From NCBI RefSeq assembly GCF_010723735.1, contig NZ_BLLB01000002.1, positions 5,766,001-5,830,000 of the forward strand: a stretch of DNA of 64,000 bases. Direction: 5' to 3'. Source of the stretch: Mycolicibacterium hippocampi (GTDB taxonomy: Bacteria; Actinomycetota; Actinomycetes; Mycobacteriales; Mycobacteriaceae). Position numbers and translations under genes: made by a program. Shown piece by piece: positions 16,954 to 24,922 of this stretch. The notes beneath the pieces were generated by a model. It saw only the letters and a program-made list of their open reading frames with translations. It did no database searches and was not told where the DNA came from. Each line of letters starts with the position of its first letter. The first letter of the stretch is position 1.

Positions 16954-18074
16954 CCTTCGCGAATGCCGTCCAGTCGTTTCGTGGCTTCCTCGAACCCGGC
17001 GACTAGTTCGGCGATGATGTCGGCGACCGGGCGGATCTCGTTCATCCGGCCCACGATCTGTCCGACGGGCATGGCCACGGCGGTCGGATCGGTGGAGTCG
17101 CTCATCCGCTGATGCGCTTCGCTGACCAGGATGTTCTGCAGCGGCATCGGCAGCGGCTCGGGCGCCCCCTCGGCGTCCCAGGCGTCGGTCCACCGGCTCT
17201 TGAGCAGCCGTGCCGGCTTGCCCGTGTAGATGCGCCTGCGCACGGTGTCGGCAGAGGTCGCGTTCAGCATGGCCTCCTGCACGACCGAGCGGCCCGAATC
17301 CAGCCGGACCCCGAGGTCGTATTCGGCCGAGGTCAGGAAGGCCGAACCCATCCACACGCCCTGCGCGCCGAGCGCCAGGGCCGCCGCGACCTGTCGTCCG
17401 GTGCCGATGCCGCCCGCCGCCAGCACGGGCGCCTTACCGTCCACGGAGTCGACGATCTCGGGCCACAACACCATCGAGCCGATCTCGCCGGTGTGACCAC
17501 CCGCCTCGTGACCCTGCGCGACGACGATGTCGACGCCGTTCTCGACGTGCCGCAGCGCGTGCTTGGCGGAACCGGCGAGCGCCGCCACCGGCACCCCCGC
17601 CGCGTGCGCCTGGTCGATGACATCTTTGGGCGGCGAGCCCAGTGCGTTGGCGATCAGCTTGATCGGATGCCGCAGCGCCACCTCGACGTGGCTGCGCGCC
17701 ACCGAATGCAGCCACCCCAGAACACCTTCGGACTTCTCGTCGTCCTCCGGCAGCGGCGGTACACCCAGGTCGGCGAGTGTCTTGTCGACGAACTCGCGAT
17801 GGGTCTGCGGGATCAGCTTGTTGATGTCGACGCTGGTGCCCTCGGTCGGCACCTTGGCCGGCATCACGATGTCGACGCCGTACGGCTTGCCGTCGGTGTT
17901 GGCGTCCATCCACTGCAGGACGCTCTCGAGTTCGTCGGCGGCGTTGAACCGGACACACCCCAGGACGCCGAGTCCTCCGGCCTTGGTGACGGCCGCGGCC
18001 ACCTTCTCCGACGGCGTGAAGACGAAGATCGGGTATTCGATGCCGAAGCGGTCACACAGCTCGGTACGCATCAT
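16950..18074 (-). CDS. Nitronate monooxygenase / IpdC-family FMN protein
   Basis: 374 residues, TIM-barrel FMN enzyme of the 2-nitropropane dioxygenase superfamily. A phosphate-binding motif lies around AQGHEAGGHTGE (about 190-200) and LAAGGIGTGRQVA near 223. The superfamily also contains IpdC, the reductase of ring C/D sterol breakdown, so a reductase acting on an unsaturated steroid CoA ester is as plausible as nitronate oxidation. ATG start at 18074 (MMRTEL); the repeat array between it and fadD19 ends on this codon. Co-transcription with fadD19 is likely. Confidence 0.85.
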   Translation of the reverse strand: MMRTELCDRFGIEYPIFVFTPSEKVAAAVTKAGGLGVLGCVRFNAADELESVLQWMDANTDGKPYGVDIVMPAKVPTEGTSVDINKLIPQTHREFVDKTLADLGVPPLPEDDEKSEGVLGWLHSVARSHVEVALRHPIKLIANALGSPPKDVIDQAHAAGVPVAALAGSAKHALRHVENGVDIVVAQGHEAGGHTGEIGSMVLWPEIVDSVDGKAPVLAAGGIGTGRQVAAALALGAQGVWMGSAFLTSAEYDLGVRLDSGRSVVQEAMLNATSADTVRRRIYTGKPARLLKSRWTDAWDAEGAPEPLPMPLQNILVSEAHQRMSDSTDPTAVAMPVGQIVGRMNEIRPVADIIAELVAGFEEATKRLDGIREG

Positions 18075-18106
18075 TTCTCCCGTCGCTTCGCTCGCCCCAG
18101 CATCAT
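18071..18106 (-). CDS. Repeat-encoded mini-ORF 3 of the fadD19 junction (11 aa)
   Basis: Third identical copy (MMLGRAKRREK). Its TGA at 18071-18073 overlaps the ATG of the nitronate monooxygenase-like gene at 18074, completing an unbroken chain of overlapping frames from fadD19. Confidence 0.35.
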   Translation of the reverse strand: MMLGRAKRREK

Positions 18107-18138
18107 TTCTCCCGTCGCTTCGCTCGCCCCAGCATCAT
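18103..18138 (-). CDS. Repeat-encoded mini-ORF 2 of the fadD19 junction (11 aa)
   Basis: Identical peptide to mini-ORF 1 (MMLGRAKRREK). Starts on the stop of mini-ORF 1 and ends on the start of mini-ORF 3, each with a 4-base ATGA overlap. A GGGAGA sequence precedes the start. Confidence 0.35.
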   Translation of the reverse strand: MMLGRAKRREK

Positions 18139-18170
18139 TTCTCCCGTCGCTTCGCTCGCCCCAGCATCAT
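18135..18170 (-). CDS. Repeat-encoded mini-ORF 1 of the fadD19 junction (11 aa)
   Basis: Reads MMLGRAKRREK then TGA. Its first ATG overlaps the fadD19 stop (ATGA), and its own TGA overlaps the next mini-ORF start. Strongly basic. It may serve only to pass ribosomes along; stable peptide production is unproven. Confidence 0.35.
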   Translation of the reverse strand: MMLGRAKRREK

Positions 18171-19816
18171 TTCGCCTCTGCGTGCTTGGCGTGCACATCG
18201 TCGGCCGGACGCTCCTCGGTGGTGTCCTTGGCCCACCGGTAGTCCGGCTTGCCCGCGGGCGAACGCTTGACCTCGTCGACGTACCACAGGCTGCGCGGCA
18301 CCTTGTAGCCGGCGATCTCCTTGCGCACGAACGCATCCAGCTCCGCGAGGGTCGGCTTGGTGCCCTCCCGGGCATGCACGACGGCGGCGACGTGCTGACC
18401 GAAGCGCGGGTCGGGCACACCGACCACCAACGCGTCGAAGACGTCGGGATGGCCCTTGAGCGCGGCCTCGACCTCCTCGGGGTAGATCTTCTCGCCGCCG
18501 CTGTTGATCGACACCGAGCCGCGGCCCAGCATCGTCACCGTGCCGTCGGCTTCAACCTCGGCGTAGTCACCCGGAATCGCGTACCGCACACCGTTGATCG
18601 TCTTGAACGTCTCGGCGGTCTTTTTCTCGTCCTTGAAGTACCCGACCGGGATGTGGCCCCGTTTGGCGATGATGCCGCGAACCCCGGAACCGGGGACGAC
18701 CTCGTTGCCGTCGTCGTCGAGCACCACGGTGTTCTTGTCGATCGTCACCCGGGGACCGCCGGTGTGCGACTGCCCCTTGGCGACGATGCTGGTGCCGCCG
18801 AAGCCGGTCTCCGAGGACCCGATGGAGTCGGTGATGATCCGGTCCGGCAGCAACTCGAGGAACTTCTCCTTGATGCTGGTGGAGAACAGCGCCGCGGTGC
18901 TGGCGAGCAGGAACAGCGACGACAGGTCGTACTCGTTCCCCTTTTCCTGATGGGCCAGCAGCGCGTCGAGCAGCGGCCGCGCCATCGCGTCACCGGTGAA
19001 GAACAGCAGGTTCACCTTGTGCTTCGCGATCGTGCGCCACACCTCGTCGGCGTCGAACTCCGGCACCAGCACGACGGTCTGGCCGGAGAACAACGACATC
19101 CAGGTCGCGGACTGGGTGGCGCCGTGGATCATCGGCGGGATCGGATACCGGACCATCGGCGGGTTCGCGGCGGCCTGCTTGGCCAGGTCGTATTCGTCGG
19201 CGATCGGCTCGCCGGTGGCGAAGTCCGTGCCGCCGAAAAGCACCCGGTAGATGTCCTCGTGGCGCCACATCACGCCCTTGGGGAAGCCGGTGGTGCCGCC
19301 GGTGTAGAGCAGGTAGATGTCGTCGGCGCTGCGCGGACCGAAGTCGCGCTCGGGCGAGCTCTGCTCCAGCGCCGAGTAGAACTCCACGGCCCCGTACCGC
19401 TGGTAGTCATCGTCGGATCCGTCCTCGACGGACAGGATCGTCTTGACCTTCGGAGTCTCGGGCAGCACGTTGGCCACGCGGTCGGCGTAGCGGCGCTCGT
19501 GCACCAGGGCGACCATGTCGGAGTTGTCGAACAGGTACTTGAGTTCGCCCTCGACGTAGCGGAAGTTGACGTTGACCAGGATGGCGCCCGCCTTGACGAT
19601 GCCCAGCATCGCAATCACGATCTCGATGCGGTTACGGCAGTACAGGCCGACCTTGTCGTCCTTCTTCACCCCCTGGTCGATGAGGTAGTGGGCCAGTCGG
19701 TTGGCCTTTTCCTCCAACTGGGCGTAGGTCAGCTCACCGTCACCTCCGATCAGGGCGATGCGGTCAGGCACAGCGTCGATGGCGTGCTCGGCGAGGTCAG
19801 CGATATTCAGAGCCAC
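18167..19816 (-). CDS. fadD19: FadD19, steroid-CoA synthetase
   Basis: 549 residues, ANL ligase. TGGTTGFPKGV is near 170, the IGSSETG adenylation motif near 328, GRGSVSINSGGEKIYPEEVE near 430, and the C-terminal SPAGKPDYRW lysine near 525. Counterpart of Rv3515c. FadD19-type enzymes activate the C8 sterol side-chain acid, and Rhodococcus mutants point to a need in C24-branched sterol breakdown. GTG start at 19816, only 10 bp from a KstR operator, so the leader must be very short. The stop codon lies inside the first partial copy of a 32-bp repeat array. Diverges from echA19. Confidence 0.94.
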   Translation of the reverse strand: MALNIADLAEHAIDAVPDRIALIGGDGELTYAQLEEKANRLAHYLIDQGVKKDDKVGLYCRNRIEIVIAMLGIVKAGAILVNVNFRYVEGELKYLFDNSDMVALVHERRYADRVANVLPETPKVKTILSVEDGSDDDYQRYGAVEFYSALEQSSPERDFGPRSADDIYLLYTGGTTGFPKGVMWRHEDIYRVLFGGTDFATGEPIADEYDLAKQAAANPPMVRYPIPPMIHGATQSATWMSLFSGQTVVLVPEFDADEVWRTIAKHKVNLLFFTGDAMARPLLDALLAHQEKGNEYDLSSLFLLASTAALFSTSIKEKFLELLPDRIITDSIGSSETGFGGTSIVAKGQSHTGGPRVTIDKNTVVLDDDGNEVVPGSGVRGIIAKRGHIPVGYFKDEKKTAETFKTINGVRYAIPGDYAEVEADGTVTMLGRGSVSINSGGEKIYPEEVEAALKGHPDVFDALVVGVPDPRFGQHVAAVVHAREGTKPTLAELDAFVRKEIAGYKVPRSLWYVDEVKRSPAGKPDYRWAKDTTEERPADDVHAKHAEAK

Positions 19817-19826
19817 AGCTCTAAAC

Positions 19827-19840
19827 TAGAACGTGTTACA
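19827..19840. promoter_or_regulatory. KstR-type operator between fadD19 and echA19
   Basis: TAGAACGTGTTACA, perfect to TnnAACnnGTTnnA. It lies 10 bp from the fadD19 start and 46 bp from the echA19 start and can serve both divergent promoters. Confidence 0.88.
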
Positions 19841-19886
19841 TTTCCAGACAAGTCTGTGGCATCGACGCTGGAAGGCGGACCAGTCC

Positions 19887-20696
19887 GTGAGTGACGACAA
19901 GACATCGGAAAAGGCCCCCGACGCCCTCATTGAGCAGCGCGGACACACCCTGATCCTGACCCTGAACCGGCCCGAGGCGCGCAACGCGCTCTCCACCGAG
20001 ATGCTCTCGATCATGGTCGAGGCGTGGAACCGGGTCGACGACGATCCCGAGATCCGCACCTGCATCCTGACCGGCGCCGGCGGCTACTTCTGCGCGGGCA
20101 TGGACCTCAAGGCAGCCACCGCGAAGCCGCCGGGTGACTCGTTCAAGGACGGCAGCTACGACCCGTCGAAGATCGAGGGTCTGCTCAAGGGCCGGCGGTT
20201 GACCAAGCCGTTGATCGCCGCTGTCGAGGGACCCGCGATCGCCGGCGGGACGGAGATCCTGCAGGGCACCGACATCCGCGTGGCCGGTGAAAGCGCCAAA
20301 TTCGGGATCTCCGAGGCCAAGTGGAGCCTGTACCCGATGGGCGGGTCCGCCGTTCGACTCCCCCGCCAGATCCCGTACACCATCGCCTGCGATCTGCTGC
20401 TGACCGGCCGTCACATCACCGCCGCCGAGGCCCTGGCGTACGGGCTGATCGGTTATGTGGTGCCCGACGGCACGGCGCTGGACAAGGCGCTCGAGATCGC
20501 CGAGGTGATCAACAACAACGGCCCGCTGGCGGTCCAGGCGATCCTCAAGACCATCCGCGAGTCCGAGGGGATGCACGAGGAGCAGGCGTTCAAACCCGAC
20601 ACCGCCAACGGCATCCCGGTGTTTCTGTCCGAGGACGCCAAGGAAGGTCCGCGGGCGTTCAAGGAGAAGCGCGCCCCCAACTTCCAGATGAAGTAG
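19887..20696 (+). CDS. echA19: EchA19, steroid enoyl-CoA hydratase
   Basis: 269 residues, crotonase fold. Oxyanion-hole segments are AGGYFCAGMDLKAA (about 75-88) and AIAGGTEILQGTD (about 115-127); ALAYGLIGYVV lies near 185. Counterpart of Rv3516, which hydrates the unsaturated side chain of steroid CoA esters. I use the GTG at 19887 (reading MSDDKTSEKAPD) because GGAAGG sits upstream and the length fits the family; the frame stays open 54 bases further, across the KstR operator. Convergent with cyp142, with a palindromic element between them. Confidence 0.92.
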   Translation: MSDDKTSEKAPDALIEQRGHTLILTLNRPEARNALSTEMLSIMVEAWNRVDDDPEIRTCILTGAGGYFCAGMDLKAATAKPPGDSFKDGSYDPSKIEGLLKGRRLTKPLIAAVEGPAIAGGTEILQGTDIRVAGESAKFGISEAKWSLYPMGGSAVRLPRQIPYTIACDLLLTGRHITAAEALAYGLIGYVVPDGTALDKALEIAEVINNNGPLAVQAILKTIRESEGMHEEQAFKPDTANGIPVFLSEDAKEGPRAFKEKRAPNFQMK

Positions 20697-20697
20697 C

Positions 20698-20758
20698 GCC
20701 GGAACGGTATTCCAGGCGGCATCCGCGGCCCAAAACGCCCCTGGAATACAGTTCCGGC
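20698..20758. repeat. 61-bp palindromic element, copy A (between echA19 and cyp142)
   Basis: 19-bp arms at 20698-20716 and 20740-20758 (GCCGGAACGGTATTCCAGG and its complement with one mismatch) around a GC-rich loop. The same arms and total length of 61 bp recur at 30921-30981 with a different loop. Here it lies between two convergent stops, so it could also act as a bidirectional hairpin, although no T-tract follows. Confidence 0.85.
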
Positions 20759-20764
20759 GAGACG

Positions 20765-21997
20765 TCAGGCCAGCACCTTCGCCGTTGGCGTGAACACCAC
20801 CGGCATCGCTTCGGGACCACTGACGAAGTTCGCCGGCCGCAGCGGCACCTCGGCCCCTTCGGCGAGGCGCAGATCAGGCAACCGCTCGAGCACCCGGGTC
20901 GTCATCTTCGACAGCTCCAGGCGGGCCAACTGGTTGCCCAGGCAGAAATGGGTGCCGAAGCCGAAAGCCAGGTGGTTGTTCGGGTTTCGATCGATACGGA
21001 ACTTCTCGGGGTCGCCGAACACGCTCTCGTCGAAGTTGGCGGACTCGAACATCAGCATGATCTTCTCGTCCTTGTGCAACTCGGTCCCGTGGAACTCGGT
21101 GTCCGCGGTGAGCACCCGGCACATGTTCTTCACCGGCGAGGTCCAGCGCAGCATCTCCTCGATCGCGGCGGGAAGCTTCTCCCGATCGGCCACCAGCGCC
21201 TCCCACTGATCACGATGTCGCAGCAGCTGCTCGGTGCCACCCGAGAGCGTGTGGCGGGTGGTCTCGTCACCACCGATCAGGATCAGCAGCGTCTCGAAGA
21301 CGATCTCGTCGTCGGACATCCGCTGCCCCTCGACCTCGGAGTTCACCAGCACCGAGAACAGGTCGTCGGTGGGCTCGGCACGGCGCTTGGCGATGACGTC
21401 CATGGTGAAGGCGGTGTACGCGGCGAAGGTGTCCATCAGCTTCTGCACCGTCAGCTCGTCGACGTGTGAGCTCAGTCCACCGACCAGATCGTCAGACCAC
21501 TCCAACAGCATGTCGCGCTCTTCGGGCAGCACCCCGAGCATGTCGCCGATGACCGCCATCGGCAGCGGTGCGGCGATGTCGCGGACGAAGTCGCACTCGC
21601 CGCGTTCACACACCGCGTCGATGAGCGTGTCGCACAGCGCCTCGATCGACGGGAGCCGGTCCATCACCCGCTTGCGGGTGAAGCCGGCGTTGACCAGCTT
21701 TCGCCGCAGCAGATGAGCCGGATCGTCCATGTCGATCATGTAGGGCATCCCCGGCTGATCCGGGCGGATCCCGCCGGCACTGGAGAACAACTCGGGGTTG
21801 CGTTCGGCGTCGAGCACCGCCTGGTGACTGGTGGCCGCGGCCAGACCGTTGCGGTCCCGGAACACGGGCTGGTTGGCCCGCATCCACTTGTACGCCTCGC
21901 GTGCCGCCGGGCCGTCGGCGTAGAAGCGGCCGTCGGCGAGATCGACGTCGATGCCGGTGGCCAGACCGGTACCGGCAGCAGGGGTGGTGGACGTCAT
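20765..21997 (-). CDS. cyp142: CYP142, cytochrome P450 sterol C26-hydroxylase
   Basis: 410 residues. The I-helix oxygen-binding segment is GGDETTR (near 243), the K-helix EEMLRW, and the haem-ligand segment FGFGTHFCLG (near 340). Counterpart of Rv3518c. CYP142 oxidises the terminal carbon of cholesterol/cholestenone, overlapping with CYP125. ATG at 21997; the first about 12 residues are low-complexity Thr/Ala/Gly, so a slightly later start is possible. Follows the Rv3519-like gene (22019-22765) by 21 bp, suggesting one KstR-controlled transcript. Confidence 0.93.
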   Translation of the reverse strand: MTSTTPAAGTGLATGIDVDLADGRFYADGPAAREAYKWMRANQPVFRDRNGLAAATSHQAVLDAERNPELFSSAGGIRPDQPGMPYMIDMDDPAHLLRRKLVNAGFTRKRVMDRLPSIEALCDTLIDAVCERGECDFVRDIAAPLPMAVIGDMLGVLPEERDMLLEWSDDLVGGLSSHVDELTVQKLMDTFAAYTAFTMDVIAKRRAEPTDDLFSVLVNSEVEGQRMSDDEIVFETLLILIGGDETTRHTLSGGTEQLLRHRDQWEALVADREKLPAAIEEMLRWTSPVKNMCRVLTADTEFHGTELHKDEKIMLMFESANFDESVFGDPEKFRIDRNPNNHLAFGFGTHFCLGNQLARLELSKMTTRVLERLPDLRLAEGAEVPLRPANFVSGPEAMPVVFTPTAKVLA

Positions 21998-22018
21998 GGC
22001 GCTCCTGGTGGTCGTTGG

Positions 22019-22765
22019 TTATGGCGTGATCAGGCGGGCGTTGCCGAAGGTCATGTCGACATTGGCAGCCGAACTGGACATCAGCGCCCGTTTCGGCAAT
22101 CCCAGCGCGGCGAGTTCGGCCGCGTACGGGTGGTCACCCAGCCGCACCTCGACACCTCCGGGCCGGTAACGCACCCCGCTGAGCAGCATCTCCCCGGCCG
22201 TCTCCCGGATCACGCCGTCCATGGACGAGTAGGTGTTGTGCACCTGCCTGCCGGAGGTGAACGCCGACGGCACGGGCAGGCCCGGGCTGAACTCCATGCT
22301 GACCGCCCGTTGTCCGTCGATGGTCACGTCGAACCCGAACCGGCGTCCCTTGCGGACGGTGAAGTCGGCCATCACCTTCGGATAGCCCCAGATCGTCCGG
22401 CCCGCCTCCAGCGTGAACGACTGGTCGACGGGAAGGTGGTGGACGAACGCGCCCGCGGACTGCAGCGCCCGCAACCCGCTGGCGTCGGGGGTCTCGGGCG
22501 GGTTCACCATCACGTTGGTGCCGTACTCGTAGTACTGACCGAGGTCGGTGTCCTCGTAGCGCATCAGCATCAGCACCACCAGCGCCCGGCCGTTGCCCTT
22601 CCCGAACCGGCACACCCGCAGCCCGCTGTAGTCGACCATCCGCTGGGCGGCGTCGGCGTCCACGACGAACATCGCGGTGTGCTGATACGCGGTGCGGACG
22701 CGCACCGGCATCGTCAGAACGGTGTCGGCGATGGTGTACTGCGAGGACAGAGTGTGGTCGGTCAC
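22019..22765 (-). CDS. Acetoacetate decarboxylase-fold protein (Rv3519-like)
   Basis: 248 residues, resembling the acetoacetate decarboxylase (ADC) superfamily, with the conserved region EYGTNVMVNPPE and the GRTIWGYPKV segment where ADC proteins place their active site. Counterpart by position of Rv3519. The reaction in sterol catabolism is unknown; ADC-fold enzymes can decarboxylate, hydrate or hydrolyse beta-keto acids. GTG start at 22765, 10 bp from a perfectly palindromic KstR operator, which implies a very short leader. First gene of a pair with cyp142. Confidence 0.8.
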   Translation of the reverse strand: MTDHTLSSQYTIADTVLTMPVRVRTAYQHTAMFVVDADAAQRMVDYSGLRVCRFGKGNGRALVVLMLMRYEDTDLGQYYEYGTNVMVNPPETPDASGLRALQSAGAFVHHLPVDQSFTLEAGRTIWGYPKVMADFTVRKGRRFGFDVTIDGQRAVSMEFSPGLPVPSAFTSGRQVHNTYSSMDGVIRETAGEMLLSGVRYRPGGVEVRLGDHPYAAELAALGLPKRALMSSSAANVDMTFGNARLITP

Positions 22766-22775
22766 ACCCTCAATC

Positions 22776-22789
22776 TAGAACGTGTTCTA
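22776..22789. promoter_or_regulatory. KstR-type operator, fully palindromic (Rv3519-like/cyp142 promoter)
   Basis: TAGAACGTGTTCTA matches the consensus TnnAACnnGTTnnA with perfect dyad symmetry in the outer bases. It lies between the upstream LLM gene stop (22809) and the Rv3519-like start (22765). Confidence 0.88.
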
Positions 22790-22808
22790 GACAACCTGCA
22801 AGAAGTGT

Positions 22809-23849
22809 CTACGCTTTCTGGACCAGACCTGCCAGATCGCGGATCTGCTCGGGTGAACGTGCGCCGACCACCATCATCGTGACCCCCGCGGCCTCCCACG
22901 CCTTGATCTGTTCCTGCACGTAGCCGAGGTCACCGACGATCGCCGAGTCGTCGACGAGCTCGTCGGGGATCACCTTGGCCGCTTCGTCTTTGCGGTCACT
23001 GCGGAAAAGCTTGGTGACGTCGTCGACGACCTCGGCGTAGCCCATCCGCCGGTAGACGTCGGCGTGGAAGTTGGTGTCCTCGGCACCCATGCCTCCCATG
23101 TAGAGCGCCAGGTGGGGCTTCATCAACTCCATGATCTCGGCGCGGTCGTCGGTGACGACGACCTGGGCCGTCGCGCAGATCTCGAACGTCTCCCGCGTCC
23201 GCCGGGCGCCGGGACGGGCGAACCCCTCGTCGAGCCACTCGTTGTACATCCCCGCGATGCGCGGGGAGTAGAAGATGGGCAGCCACCCGTCGCAGATCTC
23301 GGCGGCCAGCGCGACGTTCTTGGGCCCCTCGGCGCCCAGCATCACCGGGATGTCCGCGCGCAGCGGATGGGTGATCGGCTTGAGGTTCTTGCCCAGACCT
23401 GTGGTCCCTTCGCCGCTGAGCGGCAGCGGGTAGTGCGGACCGTCACTGTGCACCGGCGCCTCCCGCGCCCACACCTGGCGCAGGATGTCGACGTACTCCC
23501 GGGTGCGGGCCAGCGGTTTCGGGAACTTCTGCCCGTACCAGCCCTCGACCACCTGTGGCCCGGACACCCCCAGACCCAGGATGTGCCTGCCACCCGAGAG
23601 ATGGTCCAGGGTCAACGCCGCCATCGCGCATGCGGTGGGGGTGCGCGCCGACAGTTGGATGACCGAGGTGCCCAGCCGCATCCGGGTGGTCTCGCGCCCC
23701 CACCACGCCAGCGGCGTGTAGGCGTCCGACCCCCACGCCTCGGCGGTGAACACGGTGTCGAACCCGGCCTCCTCGGCGGTCGCCACCAGCTCGGCGTGGT
23801 TGGTCGGCGGCTGTGCACCCCAATATCCCAGCTGAAGTCCCAGTTTCAT
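22809..23849 (-). CDS. LLM-class F420-dependent oxidoreductase (Rv3520c-like)
   Basis: 346 residues, luciferase-like (beta/alpha)8 barrel, with FTAEAWGSDAYTPLAWWG near 34 and LGLGVSGPQVVEGWYG near 91, as in F420-dependent LLM oxidoreductases. Counterpart of Rv3520c. It would use reduced F420 for a hydride transfer, perhaps reducing an unsaturated steroid intermediate; the substrate is not known. ATG at 23849. Probably transcribed from the KstR operator at 23894, divergently from the DUF35-ltp4-ltp3 operon. Confidence 0.88.
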   Translation of the reverse strand: MKLGLQLGYWGAQPPTNHAELVATAEEAGFDTVFTAEAWGSDAYTPLAWWGRETTRMRLGTSVIQLSARTPTACAMAALTLDHLSGGRHILGLGVSGPQVVEGWYGQKFPKPLARTREYVDILRQVWAREAPVHSDGPHYPLPLSGEGTTGLGKNLKPITHPLRADIPVMLGAEGPKNVALAAEICDGWLPIFYSPRIAGMYNEWLDEGFARPGARRTRETFEICATAQVVVTDDRAEIMELMKPHLALYMGGMGAEDTNFHADVYRRMGYAEVVDDVTKLFRSDRKDEAAKVIPDELVDDSAIVGDLGYVQEQIKAWEAAGVTMMVVGARSPEQIRDLAGLVQKA

Positions 23850-23893
23850 CGCTTCGCCACCCGACCCTTCAGACCCGTCCTTGAAACCATTCT

Positions 23894-23907
23894 TAGAACC
23901 TGTTCTA
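23894..23907. promoter_or_regulatory. KstR-type operator between the LLM gene and the DUF35-ltp4-ltp3 operon
   Basis: TAGAACCTGTTCTA fits TnnAACnnGTTnnA. It is 9 bp from the GTG start of the plus-strand gene at 23917 and 44 bp from the minus-strand LLM start. Confidence 0.87.
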
Positions 23908-23916
23908 CTCGATGCC

Positions 23917-24909
23917 GTGACCGCCAGCCAAAGCAGCCCGGTGCAGATCGATCCCCATGAGCCGCCACTTTCGGCGCCGTTGAAGCTGTCCTTCGACTAC
24001 ACCCGTTCAGTAGGACCACTCCTCGGTGAGTTCTTCACCGCCCTCCGCGAGCGACGCATCCTCGGCGTCCGGGGGTCCGATGGGCGGGTGCACGTTCCGC
24101 CCGCTGAGTATGACCCCGTCACCTACGAGGCCCTGACCGAGGTCGTGCCGGTGGCCAGCGTCGGCACGGTGCTGTCGTGGACGTGGCAGTCCGAGCCGCT
24201 GGAGGGTCAGCCGTTGGATCGCCCGTTCGCGTGGGCGCTGATCAAGCTCGACGGCGCCGACACCCCGATGTTGCACGCCGTCGATGTTCCGTCGTCGGAG
24301 GCGATCAGCACCGGCGCCCGGGTGCACGCGCACTGGCTCGACGAGACCATCGGCGCGATCACCGACATCGCGTACTTCGGACTGGGCGATCAGCCCGAGG
24401 AGGTGCCGCCGCCCGCCGAGGGCCTGGATCCGGTGACCATCCAGGTGTCGCCGAGCAGCATCGAGATCCAGCACACCGCATCACACGCCGAGAGCGCCTT
24501 CCTGCGGGCGCTGGAGAACGGCAAGCTCTTAGGGGGCCGGACAGGGGCTGGCGGCAAGGTGTACTTCCCTGCCCGCGAAGCGGATCCGGCGACCGGCCAG
24601 TCGCTCGACGAGTTCATCGAGCTCTCCGACGAGGGCACGGTGACGACGTTCGCGATCATCAACATCCCGTTCGCCGGTCAGCGCATCAAGCCCCCGTACG
24701 TGGCGGCTTACGTACTGCTGGACGGCGCCGACATCCCGGTCCTGCACCTGGTTGCCGACATCGAGGCCGACAAAGTGCGGATGGGCATGCGGGTGAAGGC
24801 CGTGTGGAAGCCGCGCGAGGAGTGGGGCCTGGGCATCGACAACATCGAGTACTTCCGGCCGACGGGGGATCCCGACGCCGAGTACGACTCCTACAAGAAG
24901 CACCTGTAA
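23917..24909 (+). CDS. Tandem DUF35/OB-fold thiolase-partner protein (Rv3521-like)
   Basis: 330 residues with two related halves, each ending in an OB-fold-like strand set (VGTVLSWTWQ...MLHAVD and EGTVTTFAIIN...VLHLVAD). Each half begins with a helix of the type that in DUF35 proteins packs on a thiolase. There are no cysteines, so the zinc-ribbon of standard DUF35 proteins is missing in both halves. Counterpart of Rv3521. DUF35 domains support lipid-transfer-protein-type thiolases and aldolases, so it is probably the partner of Ltp4/Ltp3 downstream. The start is GTG at 23917; any longer start would read through the KstR operator. Confidence 0.82.
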   Translation: MTASQSSPVQIDPHEPPLSAPLKLSFDYTRSVGPLLGEFFTALRERRILGVRGSDGRVHVPPAEYDPVTYEALTEVVPVASVGTVLSWTWQSEPLEGQPLDRPFAWALIKLDGADTPMLHAVDVPSSEAISTGARVHAHWLDETIGAITDIAYFGLGDQPEEVPPPAEGLDPVTIQVSPSSIEIQHTASHAESAFLRALENGKLLGGRTGAGGKVYFPAREADPATGQSLDEFIELSDEGTVTTFAIINIPFAGQRIKPPYVAAYVLLDGADIPVLHLVADIEADKVRMGMRVKAVWKPREEWGLGIDNIEYFRPTGDPDAEYDSYKKHL

Positions 24910-24922
24910 AGGCGGCTCCCCA

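Larger units (their letters stand above)
18069..18174 (-). repeat. 32-bp tandem repeat x3 (plus partial) bridging fadD19 stop and the next start
   Basis: Three exact copies of a 32-bp unit (18069-18100, 18101-18132, 18133-18164) are followed by a partial fourth (18165-18174). On the minus strand each unit holds GACGGGAGAA (ribosome-site-like) followed by ATGATG. The array runs from the fadD19 stop to the start of the nitronate monooxygenase-like gene and encodes three nested 11-codon ORFs, listed separately. The architecture resembles MIRU-type mycobacterial minisatellites, whose small ORFs overlap the flanking stop and start. Confidence 0.95.

Noticed and set aside
18069..18174. CRISPR-like 32-bp direct repeats
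   Set aside because: The units are directly contiguous with no spacers and encode overlapping mini-ORFs; there are no cas genes.
18182..19894. 570-codon open frame on the plus strand opposite fadD19
   Set aside because: It mirrors the coding bias of fadD19, has His/Arg/Gly-rich shadow composition and no domain; fadD19 is complete on the other strand.
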